Positions 46,592 through 54,094 of a stretch of 54,094 bases of DNA are shown in pieces. How positions within the stretch are numbered: the stretch's first letter is position 1; every line of letters starts with the position of its first letter. The position numbers and the translations under genes were made by a program. Source of the DNA: an uncultured Paraglaciecola sp. (lineage in GTDB: Bacteria > Pseudomonadota > Gammaproteobacteria > Enterobacterales > Alteromonadaceae). The stretch lies in contig CANMKA010000026.1 of assembly GCA_947498355.1 (NCBI GenBank), positions 1-54,094 of the forward strand, given 5' to 3'. The notes under the pieces were generated by a model, which saw nothing but the letters and a program-made list of their open reading frames with translations, ran no database searches and was not told where the DNA came from.

Positions 46592-47212
46592 ATGAGTCAA
46601 TTTTTTTATATACACCCAGATAATCCTCAGGCTCGATTGATACGCCAAGCGTGTGAATTAATCCGTGCCGGAGAAGTGATTGTGTACCCCACAGACTCGG
46701 GGTATTCGATCGGCTGCCAAATGAATGACAAAAGTGCTCTTGAGCAAGTATGTCGAATTAGGCAAATAGGTAAAGATCATAATTTTACTTTGATGTGCAA
46801 AGACATGTCTGAGTTATCCGAGTATGCACGGGTTGATAATACGGCTTTTCGTATGATCAAAAATAATACGCCTGGGCCATATACCTTTATCCTAAAAGCC
46901 ACTAAAGAAGTGCCAAAGCGTTTGCAAAATCCTAAGCGTAAAACGATTGGTATTCGTGTTCCCGAAAACAAAATCGCCTTAGATTTACTCGAAGAACTTG
47001 GCGAACCTTTAATGTCGACAACCCTTATTTTACCTAACGCCAGTATGGCTGAATCTGATCCTGATGAAATCCGCGATAAATTAGAGCGCCAAGTAGGCTT
47101 GATTATTCATGGAGGGTATCTAGGAGAACAGCCGACCACGGTAGTTGATATGTCGGATGATGGTGTAACTATTTTGCGAGAAGGCAGTGGCGATTTAGCG
47201 CCATTTGAATAG
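46592..47212 (+). CDS. yciO: Sua5/YciO/YrdC family protein YciO
   Basis: A 206-residue member of the threonylcarbamoyl-AMP synthase fold: RLIRQACELIRAGEVIVYPT at the N-terminus, DSGYSIGCQ, PGPYTFILKATKEVPKR, RKTIGIRVPENKIALDLL and TTLILPNASMAESDPDEI. It is the YciO paralogue, not TsaC, judged by its place downstream of rnm and the TLILP motif. Its cellular role is unclear. ATG preceded by TAGGAG. Confidence 0.93.
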   Translation: MSQFFYIHPDNPQARLIRQACELIRAGEVIVYPTDSGYSIGCQMNDKSALEQVCRIRQIGKDHNFTLMCKDMSELSEYARVDNTAFRMIKNNTPGPYTFILKATKEVPKRLQNPKRKTIGIRVPENKIALDLLEELGEPLMSTTLILPNASMAESDPDEIRDKLERQVGLIIHGGYLGEQPTTVVDMSDDGVTILREGSGDLAPFE

Positions 47213-47219
47213 TTAAGCT

Positions 47220-48053
47220 ATGGCCGCTGACAGTACTTCAGGCTCTAACCCTGTGCAGCAATCGTTACCTTTAGCGTTTGTTAACGGCGAAGCTGTGCTT
47301 GAAAAACCTGAAGATCTGTATATTCCCCCTGATGCTTTGGAGTTGATACTTGAGGCCTTCGAAGGGCCTCTTGATTTACTGTTATATTTAATACGTAGGC
47401 AAAAATTTGACATAGTTAATTTACCCGTGTTGCAAGTTACTAAGCAATACATGGAATATGTCGAGGTAATGAAAGAATTAAAGCTTGAATTAGCCGCTGA
47501 ATATTTACTCATGGCGGCAATTTTAGCTGAGATAAAATCACGTTTATTGCTACCTAAGCGGCCGAATGCTGAAGAAGAGGAAGACGATCCAAGAGCCGAA
47601 CTGATTAGGCGTTTAAAAGAGTACGAAAAGGTTAAGCAGGCTGCACTTGAACTGGGTGCTATACCCAGACTTGAGCGGGATATATTTGTTGCCCATGCGG
47701 ATCTTGCTAGTACGGCACCTGCAACTAAGCAGCAACCCAGTATTCGATTACAAGAGCTGGTGGTAAGTTTTCAACGGGCGATGGAGCGAGCTGACGCATT
47801 TAGTCACCATTACATTGAAAAAGAAGTGCTTTCAACCCGAGCGCGGATGAGTTGGATATTAGAACAGGTTAACGGACACCAGTTTACAGCTTTCGATAAG
47901 CTATACTCGGCCAACGAAGGCAAAGCTGGGGTTGTCGTTAGTTTTTTGGCTATACTCGAGCTCACCAAAGAGCGTTTGATTGATATTCAACAGGGTCAGG
48001 CTTTTGGGAATCTTTATCTTAAACGCTGTGGTTATGAATCGCCTCATGTCTAA
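47220..48053 (+). CDS. scpA: segregation and condensation protein A
   Basis: Kleisin of the bacterial Smc-ScpAB condensin. The 277-residue product has the N-terminal kleisin region ILEAFEGPLDLLLYLIRRQK, IVNLPVLQVTKQYMEYVEVM and LAAEYLLMAAILAEIKSRLL, a charged linker (EEEEDDPRAELIRRLKEYE) and a C-terminal winged helix. Such ScpAB genes occur in Alteromonadales, sometimes beside MukBEF. Seven bases after yciO; overlaps scpB. Confidence 0.95.
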   Translation: MAADSTSGSNPVQQSLPLAFVNGEAVLEKPEDLYIPPDALELILEAFEGPLDLLLYLIRRQKFDIVNLPVLQVTKQYMEYVEVMKELKLELAAEYLLMAAILAEIKSRLLLPKRPNAEEEEDDPRAELIRRLKEYEKVKQAALELGAIPRLERDIFVAHADLASTAPATKQQPSIRLQELVVSFQRAMERADAFSHHYIEKEVLSTRARMSWILEQVNGHQFTAFDKLYSANEGKAGVVVSFLAILELTKERLIDIQQGQAFGNLYLKRCGYESPHV

Positions 48054-48723
48054 ATTGTCTCGTCAACAACTCAAGCAATTGATTGAAGCAAGTATCTTTG
48101 TTGCAGATCAACCGGTTAGTGTGGCCCATTTACAGCATACGGTTTTAGCTGATTTACAGGTGACGAAAGCCATGTTGACAGAGCTGCTTGCTGAATTGAC
48201 TGAGGAATATCAAGACCGAGGGGTTCACTTAGTGAAACGGGCATCGGGTTACCGATTTCAATCTAACGATAGTTTAGGGCCTTGGTTAGGCAATTTATGG
48301 CAAGAGCCTGCGCCCAGATATTCTAGAGCTATGCTCGAGACGCTATCCTTGATTGCTTATCGCCAGCCGATAACTCGTGGTGAAATTGAGGACGTACGCG
48401 GGGTAGCGGTTAGCAGCCACATCATCAAAACCCTAACCGAAAGAGGCTGGATAAAGACAGTAGGTCATAAAGAAGTGCCGGGTAAGCCCACGTTATACGC
48501 GACGACAAAGGTTTTTTTAGATTACTTTAACTTGAGTGATCTTGCCGATTTGCCCAGCCATCAAGCGTTTTTAGACAGCCAAACAACAATAGAAGAACCA
48601 TCATTAGATGATTTGTCTGTTTCCCCACTGGGTGCGAGCGACGAATCATCTACAACGCAACATACATTAGATGCATCAGCCTCTGCGCCTGATAGTTCTG
48701 ATGAACCAGAGCAATTACATTAA
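48034..48723 (+). CDS. scpB: segregation and condensation protein B
   Basis: Partner of ScpA in the Smc complex. The 229-residue product has two winged-helix domains: [20 protein letters not shown] and [20 protein letters not shown], followed by [21 protein letters not shown] and [16 protein letters not shown]. It ends in an acidic/Ser-rich tail. ATG 48034 is used; ATG 48046 is equally possible, since both lie within the end of scpA and no clear Shine-Dalgarno separates them. Its stop overlaps the rluB ATG (TAATG). Confidence 0.95.
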   Translation: MNRLMSKLSRQQLKQLIEASIFVADQPVSVAHLQHTVLADLQVTKAMLTELLAELTEEYQDRGVHLVKRASGYRFQSNDSLGPWLGNLWQEPAPRYSRAMLETLSLIAYRQPITRGEIEDVRGVAVSSHIIKTLTERGWIKTVGHKEVPGKPTLYATTKVFLDYFNLSDLADLPSHQAFLDSQTTIEEPSLDDLSVSPLGASDESSTTQHTLDASASAPDSSDEPEQLH

Positions 48724-49577
48724 TGAGTGATAAATTACAAAAAGTACTAGCCAACGCAGGTGTTGGCTCAAGAAGAGAAATGGAACGCTGGATCGAGAGT
48801 GGACGAATTTCGGTTAACGGTAAACTCGCGACCTTGGGCGATAGAGTTGAACCCAGCGATAAAATTCGAGTAGATGGCAATCCATTAAATACCAGCAACG
48901 AAGCCCCTATGTGCCGCGTATTGATGTACAACAAGCCAGAAGGGGAACTGTGTAGCCGTAAAGATCCTGAAGGCCGCCCAACAGTGTTCGACAGATTGCC
49001 CAATATAAAACAAGGCCGTTGGATAGCTGTCGGTCGTTTAGACATTAACACCAGCGGTCTATTGCTGTTTACTAATGACGGCGAATTAGCTAATCGTTTA
49101 ATGCACCCCAAGCATGAGGTTGAACGAGAATATTCGGTTCGGGTGTTCGGCGAAGTTGAAGACATAATGTTGAAGCGTTTAACCGACGGAGTAAAGCTTG
49201 AAGATGGCCTCGCCAAATTCACTCATATCGTTAAAAAGCCAGGTGACGAAGAAAGCCAAAACAGTTGGTTTAATGTGAGCTTGTCTGAAGGACGTAATCG
49301 TGAGGTAAGACGCCTTTGGGAGTCACAAGGTTTGCAAGTTAGCCGTCTAATAAGAGTACGTTATGGCGCACTAGAATTACAAAAACGTTTACCTCAGGGA
49401 GGCTGGATTGAACTGGGGCTTAATGATCTTAATGGGTTACGTAAGAGTGTGCAATTACCTGCAGAAACCAACACTATGCTGAAAGTAGATGAAGGCAAAC
49501 TTGATCACGTTAAACTTAGCCGTATGCGCCGTTCAGTTAAGAAGCACAGGGTGAGACAGGCTAATAAAAAGCGCTAG
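48723..49577 (+). CDS. rluB: 23S rRNA pseudouridine(2605) synthase RluB
   Basis: RsuA/RluB-family pseudouridine synthase, 284 residues. It has an S4 RNA-binding domain ([20 protein letters not shown]) and the catalytic domain with Asp in [31 protein letters not shown] and [21 protein letters not shown] basic C-terminal tail follows. Context (scpA-scpB-rluB) favours RluB over RluE/F. Confidence 0.95.
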   Translation: MSDKLQKVLANAGVGSRREMERWIESGRISVNGKLATLGDRVEPSDKIRVDGNPLNTSNEAPMCRVLMYNKPEGELCSRKDPEGRPTVFDRLPNIKQGRWIAVGRLDINTSGLLLFTNDGELANRLMHPKHEVEREYSVRVFGEVEDIMLKRLTDGVKLEDGLAKFTHIVKKPGDEESQNSWFNVSLSEGRNREVRRLWESQGLQVSRLIRVRYGALELQKRLPQGGWIELGLNDLNGLRKSVQLPAETNTMLKVDEGKLDHVKLSRMRRSVKKHRVRQANKKR

Positions 49578-49744
49578 TGTATGCGTAAATAAGGTGTGAG
49601 CAATAGATTTTTTTGTCGATACTTGTCGGTAAAATGATCAATAATATAGTTGGAATTGTAGGCTTGCTCTTAGTTCATTTTATTGACGAGCTAGGTACTC
49701 AAAATTTAGGCTAGTTGTGGTATATCCATTCGAAAGGAATAAGT

Positions 49745-50155
49745 ATGGAAATATTATCGTTATCTGTGTCATTTATTATGGCTGTGGTTGCTCTTTTTCA
49801 TTTTTATTGGGCGTTTGGGGGAACGTACGGCCTCATGTCTGCTGGCCCCAGCATTGAAGGTAAAGATGATTTCATTCCACCTAAGTGGTTAATTTTTATA
49901 GTGGCCTGTTTACTAACTGGCCTAGCTATTCTAGCGCATCAACTGATTTGGACATGGGCACCTTTAGTAGATTATCTGGATTACTTAGGCTATTTAGTGG
50001 CTATTGTATTTGTGGTTAGGGCTATTGGTGACTTTAAATATGTAGGTTTTTTTAAAAAAATATACAACAGTCCCTTTGCTCATTTAGATACTCGATATTT
50101 TTCGCCGTTAATCTTGTTTTTAGGCATCGCCTATGGTGCCATGTCTTGGTGCTAA
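49745..50155 (+). CDS. DUF3995 family membrane protein
   Basis: A 136-residue protein with four predicted transmembrane helices and the DUF3995 pattern: ALFHFYWAFGGTYGL near the N-terminus, PPKWLIFIVACLLTGLAIL, VFVVRAIGDFKYVGFFKK and a C-terminal YFSPLILFLG. The function is unknown. ATG 49745 has AAAGGA at good distance. It ends before a perfect hairpin terminator shared with the convergent beta-helix gene. Confidence 0.9.
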   Translation: MEILSLSVSFIMAVVALFHFYWAFGGTYGLMSAGPSIEGKDDFIPPKWLIFIVACLLTGLAILAHQLIWTWAPLVDYLDYLGYLVAIVFVVRAIGDFKYVGFFKKIYNSPFAHLDTRYFSPLILFLGIAYGAMSWC

Positions 50156-50163
50156 ATTGTCTT

Positions 50164-50186
50164 AGTACGCCTTTAAAAGGCGTACT
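50164..50186. terminator. bidirectional terminator after DUF3995 gene
   Basis: AGTACGCCTT (50164-50173) pairs perfectly with AAGGCGTACT (50177-50186) around TAA. T-rich sequence follows on the plus strand. The 3' arm overlaps the last codons of the minus-strand gene. Confidence 0.75.
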
Positions 50187-50841
50187 TTATTCTTTGTTTT
50201 ATGTCTGGATCGTATATTTGCAGGTCAATTTCACGATACAGTATAATTTCTCCCGAAATTTTCGAACCTTGGGTAATCTCTAGTTTAGGCAAAGACGTGT
50301 AGCCTTTACTTTTTTCTGGGCTACCCATAATAATATCGCCTTTCACTTGGCTATTGTTTTTAAGGACAATATTGCCGTTAACTGTGTTTAGGTTGCCTCC
50401 GACCGTTACCCCAGACAATGAAATATTACCGTTAACGGTTTTAACTCTGCCGTGTATGTCACTACCGATTTGCAACCTTACCCCTCCGTTAACAGTGGTT
50501 AAACTGCCTTCTGCAGTGAGATTTTTAGCTCCATGGATATTCCCATTTACCGTATTTGCGCTGTCTATACGAGTATTGTTTCCTATTTTTATATTCCCAT
50601 TTACTGTGCTGAGGGCTTCAGCCTGAACCTTGTCTCCGAGCTTTATTGAGCCGTTTATATTCGATATATTACCTGTGCGCTGATTGTTTCTAATATGTAT
50701 GGGCCCAAAAATTTTCTTGGATTCTGTATACTTACTTGAAGAAGATTGATGCTCGTTGGCATCGACGTACAAGATGCAGCTACTGGTTGATAATGCTAAA
50801 CAAGTAAGCATACCTGTAGTTTTAATGAACTTAACTGACAT
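50173..50841 (-). CDS. exported beta-helix-like protein with TVNGNI repeats
   Basis: A 222-residue probable lipoprotein: an N-terminal hydrophobic segment ends in TSSC (about residue 22), a weak lipobox. Residues about 55-170 carry six copies of a short motif (NINGSI, TVNGNI, TVNGNI, TVNGGV, TVNGNI, TVNGNI) about 17-22 residues apart. This is the pattern of a right-handed beta-helix or bactofilin-like polymer fold. The C-terminus is charged. I recognise no named family; a structural or surface role is likely. Confidence 0.65.
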   Translation of the reverse strand: MSVKFIKTTGMLTCLALSTSSCILYVDANEHQSSSSKYTESKKIFGPIHIRNNQRTGNISNINGSIKLGDKVQAEALSTVNGNIKIGNNTRIDSANTVNGNIHGAKNLTAEGSLTTVNGGVRLQIGSDIHGRVKTVNGNISLSGVTVGGNLNTVNGNIVLKNNSQVKGDIIMGSPEKSKGYTSLPKLEITQGSKISGEIILYREIDLQIYDPDIKQRIKYAF

Positions 50842-50991
50842 ATATTGTGTTCCTTTATGTTTGTTGTCGAGTGATTGACAACAGCATAGTTAATGCCAGT
50901 ATCTAAGTTTTTGATTTAGTTATATTTTTAGAAAGAAGATTGTTCAGATTAATTAAATTATTGAATTTAGCAGTCAAATAGACGAATAATC

Positions 50992-51257
50992 AGGGGCTGT
51001 TGATCTTTGGTGAATATTTTTGCAGCGAATTGTGCGGTCTTTATACAATGAAGTACGAATGTAATGTAGTTGCTCTACCTTAATGAGTGATGAAGTAGTA
51101 GAAATGCCGCACAAACGCTGCCCGAAGGGTTCTGCCTAAACGCTTTTTACTCTTTGTTGCTGATTTTTGACTTAGCCCACTAGGCCTGCAAAGCAGCGCC
51201 GCGATTGAAAAGCGTTTACTGTGAACAAAAATTATACACCAAAGGTCAACAGCCCCT
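50992..51257. mobile_element. MITE-like element with 21-bp terminal inverted repeats
   Basis: AGGGGCTGTTGA at 50992 and its mirror at 51257 are part of 21-base inverted ends that differ at one position (T versus C after GTTGA) and read on through CTTTGGTG. Similarity extends a few bases further inward. The 266-base interior has no ORF of useful length. Size, ends and lack of coding capacity fit a miniature inverted-repeat element mobilised in trans by a transposase outside this window. A target duplication could not be established by eye. Confidence 0.7.
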
Positions 51258-51337
51258 AATATTTTTCACTAATTTAAAAAGGTTATGGAGCAGGGTGCTT
51301 GAGATCAGATTAGATAATAGCTCGGGAAAAATATCGT

Positions 51338-52165
51338 ATGAACAAAGAGATAGTAACGACAGGCTTTCAGGAAAACGGATATCTGGTTATCCCCGAGTTG
51401 TTCTGTGCAACTGAGATGGAAGCATTGCAGTGCGCGGCGCTGGGTATAGTTGAGCAATTTGATCCTGAATCGACCCGCGCTATTTTCTCGACGCAAGATC
51501 ACGACAAAACCAAAAATGAGTACTTTTTGACGTCAGGCGATAAAATTCGGTGTTTTTTCGAAGAAGATGCATTCGATGATGACGGACATTTAGCGCAAGA
51601 CAAAGCTTTGAGTATTAACAAAATTGGACATGCGCTACACCAACTTAACCCCGATTTTCGAAGTTTTAGCCTAGATCCTCGGATCAAACACGTGGCAAAG
51701 TTATTAGGATTGCAGGCCCCGCAAATTCACCAGTCTATGTATATTTTTAAGCAGCCAAAAATTGGCGGTGTTGTCAGGTGGCATCAAGATGCTACCTACT
51801 TTTATACAGATCCTATTTCGGTGCTCACGTTTTGGTTTGCAATAGAAGATGCGACATTAGTTAATGGATGTTTGCAAGTTAGAAAGGCAGGGGACAGGTT
51901 TTTACTAAAAGAGCAGTTTATTCGTCATTCAGACGACACCACCGAATTGGTGACTTTGCATGATAAGCCGTGGCCAGAAGATAATGATGCGACACCCTTA
52001 GAGGTGAAAAAAGGCAGTTTGGTTGTATTTGATGGTTTGTTACCGCATTTTAGTGCTCCTAATTTATCGGATAAATCTAGGCACGCTTTTACCTTACATA
52101 TTACTTGCGCAACCACTAAATATGCTGAAACTAATTGGCTACAGGCCACACCTTTAGCAATATGA
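51338..52165 (+). CDS. phytanoyl-CoA dioxygenase (PhyH) family protein
   Basis: A 275-residue Fe(II)/2-oxoglutarate dioxygenase-like protein. The start region FQENGYLVIPELFCATEMEA, the facial-triad HxD in VVRWHQDATYFYTDP and the distal His plus Arg in FDGLLPHFSAPNLSDKSRHA are those of PhyH. The PhyH family hydroxylates varied substrates; the one here is unknown. It stands alone, with the MITE just upstream, which may influence its transcription. Confidence 0.88.
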   Translation: MNKEIVTTGFQENGYLVIPELFCATEMEALQCAALGIVEQFDPESTRAIFSTQDHDKTKNEYFLTSGDKIRCFFEEDAFDDDGHLAQDKALSINKIGHALHQLNPDFRSFSLDPRIKHVAKLLGLQAPQIHQSMYIFKQPKIGGVVRWHQDATYFYTDPISVLTFWFAIEDATLVNGCLQVRKAGDRFLLKEQFIRHSDDTTELVTLHDKPWPEDNDATPLEVKKGSLVVFDGLLPHFSAPNLSDKSRHAFTLHITCATTKYAETNWLQATPLAI

Positions 52166-52310
52166 TTCAGTGAGTGCGGGTGTGAATTGATGTGATCCAC
52201 TTCAACACATTTTGTACGCCAAGGACGACTAGTTTCTTGGGCAGTATTAATTGAAATCAGCTTAGATAGATGCTCGTGCCGATACCTGAAATCTAGCCCC
52301 TAAGTTGACC

Positions 52311-53408
52311 TTAATTCGAGTGACTTAATTTAATGGTTTTGTTTGCGCGAGCTGATTCGAATGCGGCTTGGACAATACGAATATCTCTCAGTCCTTCTTG
52401 GCCACTGACCAATACTGGTTGTTTGTGCATGATAGCCAAAGCATCATTATCCATCTGCAACGCTTGCTGCACACCAGCATATGGTTCAAAGACTTTTCCG
52501 TCACTAGTAAAACCTGTGACGCCAGAATAACTCTGCATAGGTTTTAGTTGATACCAGCCGTTTTCGCACTCGACTTTTGCGTGGTTAAATCCTCTGACGA
52601 CACTAGTTCCACATGTGGCGGTAAGGCTATCCTCGAAATGTAAGTCAAATAAGGTAGTTTCGTCGACTTCCTTAAATATATTTGGATGGGATTTTTCGTG
52701 TCGGGCCTTAATAGATATGGGTTCTTTGCCAGTTAAAAATCTTGCTTCGTTTACTGCATATACTCCCATATCATACATGGCGCCGCCGCCCATCGCTTTT
52801 TGCATGCGCCAGTTGGTCGAGGGTAATCCTCTGCCTGCGTAACCAGAGTATGCTTCGAGTCTGGTGATATTGCCATAGGGTTTAGACAACCTAAATTGAC
52901 TCATTTTTCGGGTATTGGGTTCGTGTTGTATCCGGTAACCCACAGACAGGTAAACCTTGTTTCGCTCGCATACCTCAATAATATCTTGGCATTGTTCTAC
53001 GGTCATAGCCATGGGTTTTTCGCACCATACATGCTTGCCTGCATTAGCGGCAATCAAACTGTATTTATGGTGCAGGGCAGTAGGTACAACTATATATATT
53101 ATGTCTATATCTGGATTGTTGGCAATCTTGTACATATCCCGATAGTGATAAATGTTGCTCTCTGGGATATTGTATTTCTGTTGCCATTTGGGGATTTTCT
53201 CAGGACTACCTGTGACTATGCCTCTTAACTCACAATGTTTTGTGACAGTTAACGCGGGGGCCAGTAAGTCTGTGCTGTAATACCCTAAGCCAACGAGTGC
53301 GACCCCGAGCTTTTTCTTGGGTTGGGCAACTACTTGCTTGTTTAGTGATAACCCTGAAGCGATTAAACTTAAGCTGGTGCCTTGGATAAATTGTCTGCGT
53401 GAAAACAT
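52311..53408 (-). CDS. Tat-exported Gfo/Idh/MocA family oxidoreductase
   Basis: A 365-residue protein with a twin-arginine leader (SRRQFIQGTSLSLIASGLSL). A Rossmann fold follows (LGVALVGLGYYSTDLLAPAL, then HVWCEKPMAMTVEQCQDII with the EKP motif) and a C-terminal Gfo/Idh/MocA domain (GYRIQHEPNT, GGGAMYDMGVYAVNEARFLT). Tat-exported members act on sugars in the periplasm, with tightly bound NAD(P). The substrate is unknown and no sugar-utilisation genes are nearby. The convergent neighbour is the PhyH gene. Confidence 0.9.
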   Translation of the reverse strand: MFSRRQFIQGTSLSLIASGLSLNKQVVAQPKKKLGVALVGLGYYSTDLLAPALTVTKHCELRGIVTGSPEKIPKWQQKYNIPESNIYHYRDMYKIANNPDIDIIYIVVPTALHHKYSLIAANAGKHVWCEKPMAMTVEQCQDIIEVCERNKVYLSVGYRIQHEPNTRKMSQFRLSKPYGNITRLEAYSGYAGRGLPSTNWRMQKAMGGGAMYDMGVYAVNEARFLTGKEPISIKARHEKSHPNIFKEVDETTLFDLHFEDSLTATCGTSVVRGFNHAKVECENGWYQLKPMQSYSGVTGFTSDGKVFEPYAGVQQALQMDNDALAIMHKQPVLVSGQEGLRDIRIVQAAFESARANKTIKLSHSN

Positions 53409-53706
53409 AGGGATGTCTTCGCTCCTTTATTTTTAAAGCCTAACTCATTAGTAACAAAACTAGTCTGCACCAACCACTATTTTTGCATTAGCTTCATACT
53501 AACCTGAGTTTTGGGTAGAAGGTTAGCTAATACAATTAAATACTCTGATGAACTTTCAATTAAACTCTAGCAAGAGGTTTTTTTGGTGCAAAGTTAGTTT
53601 GTGAGTACTACGTATAAATTTTACACATAAATTATGAGTAATAGCGAGTCATTACTCCGAGGGCATGGTTTATTGGAACTGAGGAAATTGCACCATAAAT
53701 ACAGTC

Positions 53707-54094
53707 TGATCTGCTTTAATTAAACAGGACACTTTAATAATGGAATATAATCCAATTATTGAGGTGTTAAATGACAAAACGAATAAATAGAAGTTATACG
53801 ACTGAGTTTAAGCAAGAAGCCGTCGCATTAGTAACCGAACAAGGTTATAGCGTTCCTAAGGCCGCAGCGTCTTTAGGTATCACAGATAAGTTACTTTATA
53901 ACTGGAAAGCCAAGTTTGAAGCGGAACAATCAGGGGCTATTTTAAACGCTGATGAGCGAGCCGAATTATTAAAGTTGCGCAAGGAAAATAAAGAGCTAAG
54001 GATGGAAAAAGAGATATTAAAAAACAGCCTACATTTACCGACATCCCCCATCTGACTAGAAACACTTTTAGACCTATACTCATCAATAGCCGGA
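53707..54094 (+). mobile_element. IS3-family insertion sequence, left end
   Basis: The left inverted repeat begins TGATCTGC at 53707 and contains CAGGACACTTTA. It mirrors the right end found at 1-95 (about 27 of 37 positions). OrfA begins 64 bases inside. The element is cut by the end of the window. The two windows' ends read in the same direction, so they may be two copies of one IS type. Confidence 0.8.
53771..54055 (+). CDS. IS3-family transposase OrfA
   Basis: The 94-residue product has the IS3 OrfA helix-turn-helix (RSYTTEFKQEAVALVTEQGY, then SVPKAAASLGITDKLLYNWK) and the leucine-zipper helix LLKLRKENKELRMEKEILK. An A-AAA-AAC slippery site (54012-54018 region) precedes the end, as expected for -1 frameshifting into OrfB. 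After ILK the tail (NSLHLPTSPI) differs from the common KKA..FFAKE ending, so this OrfA may be disrupted at the window edge. Confidence 0.85.
   Translation: MTKRINRSYTTEFKQEAVALVTEQGYSVPKAAASLGITDKLLYNWKAKFEAEQSGAILNADERAELLKLRKENKELRMEKEILKNSLHLPTSPI

Noticed and set aside
50354..50626. Repeated sequence resembling a direct-repeat array
   Set aside because: The repeats are coding (TVNGNI motifs of a beta-helix), variable in spacing and not flanked by a CRISPR leader or cas genes.

Overview
The window looks like a piece of chromosome from a marine gammaproteobacterium of the Alteromonadales (Alteromonas/Paraglaciecola/Glaciecola-like). The evidence is the set of E. coli-like gene neighbourhoods (recR-htpG-adk, tesA|ybbA-ybbP, folX-yfcH, rnm|trpL-trpEGD(CF)BA, yciO-scpA-scpB-rluB), an exosortase/PEP-CTERM pair, a multihaem cytochrome and moderate-to-low GC. 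Both ends lie inside IS3-family sequence: bases 1-95 are the right end of one copy and 53707-54094 the left end of another. The window may therefore be a whole contig broken at repeats.

Left edge (1-2816) is a degraded accessory patch. It holds a Cap4-like nuclease/STAND NTPase of antiphage type cut short by the IS, the C-terminal remnant of a superfamily-1 helicase and a doubtful small ORF. From 2817 to 9847 follow recR, htpG (sigma-32 promoter), adk, a MAPEG protein, an IbpA-type small heat shock protein with a sigma-32 promoter and a ROSE-like RNA thermometer, a periplasmic binding-like protein, a DUF1456 protein and an ACT protein. At 9874-12024 is an eight-haem TPR cytochrome.

12262-17472 (minus strand) is the most system-like block: DUF2170 - PspA/IM30 - K+ channel with TrkA-N domain - DUF2491 - DUF350 - DUF1190 - glutathionylspermidine-synthase-like ATP-grasp ligase. 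It corresponds to E. coli yjfIJKLMC with a channel gene added, and a small HTH-like DUF6471 gene diverges from it. It is probably an envelope-stress or polyamine-linked membrane system whose biochemistry is unresolved.

18173-32404 is mostly core: queA, a DUF1289 protein, dusC, a DUF547 protein, a GT-C-like membrane protein, an unannotated 58-aa Gln-rich protein, tesA, ybbA-ybbP, yfcH, folX, an AI-2E exporter family protein and a PepSY-PhoP-PhoQ-like operon. 32651-36554 is a PEP-CTERM module (prsT TPR protein and a choice-of-anchor-A PEP-CTERM protein) with a good sigma-54 -24/-12 promoter.

37190-45508 holds arfB, a CPBP protein, yciI and the trp operon. The operon has a readable attenuator: a 16-aa leader peptide with three consecutive Trp codons, and leader segments 2 and 4 that carry the same GCGGGCT sequence and compete for segment 3. 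45662-50841 holds rnm, yciO, scpA, scpB, rluB, a DUF3995 protein and a beta-helix-like probable lipoprotein. 50992-51257 is a MITE-like element with 21-bp inverted ends. It is followed by a PhyH-family dioxygenase, a Tat-exported Gfo/Idh/MocA oxidoreductase and the second IS3 end.
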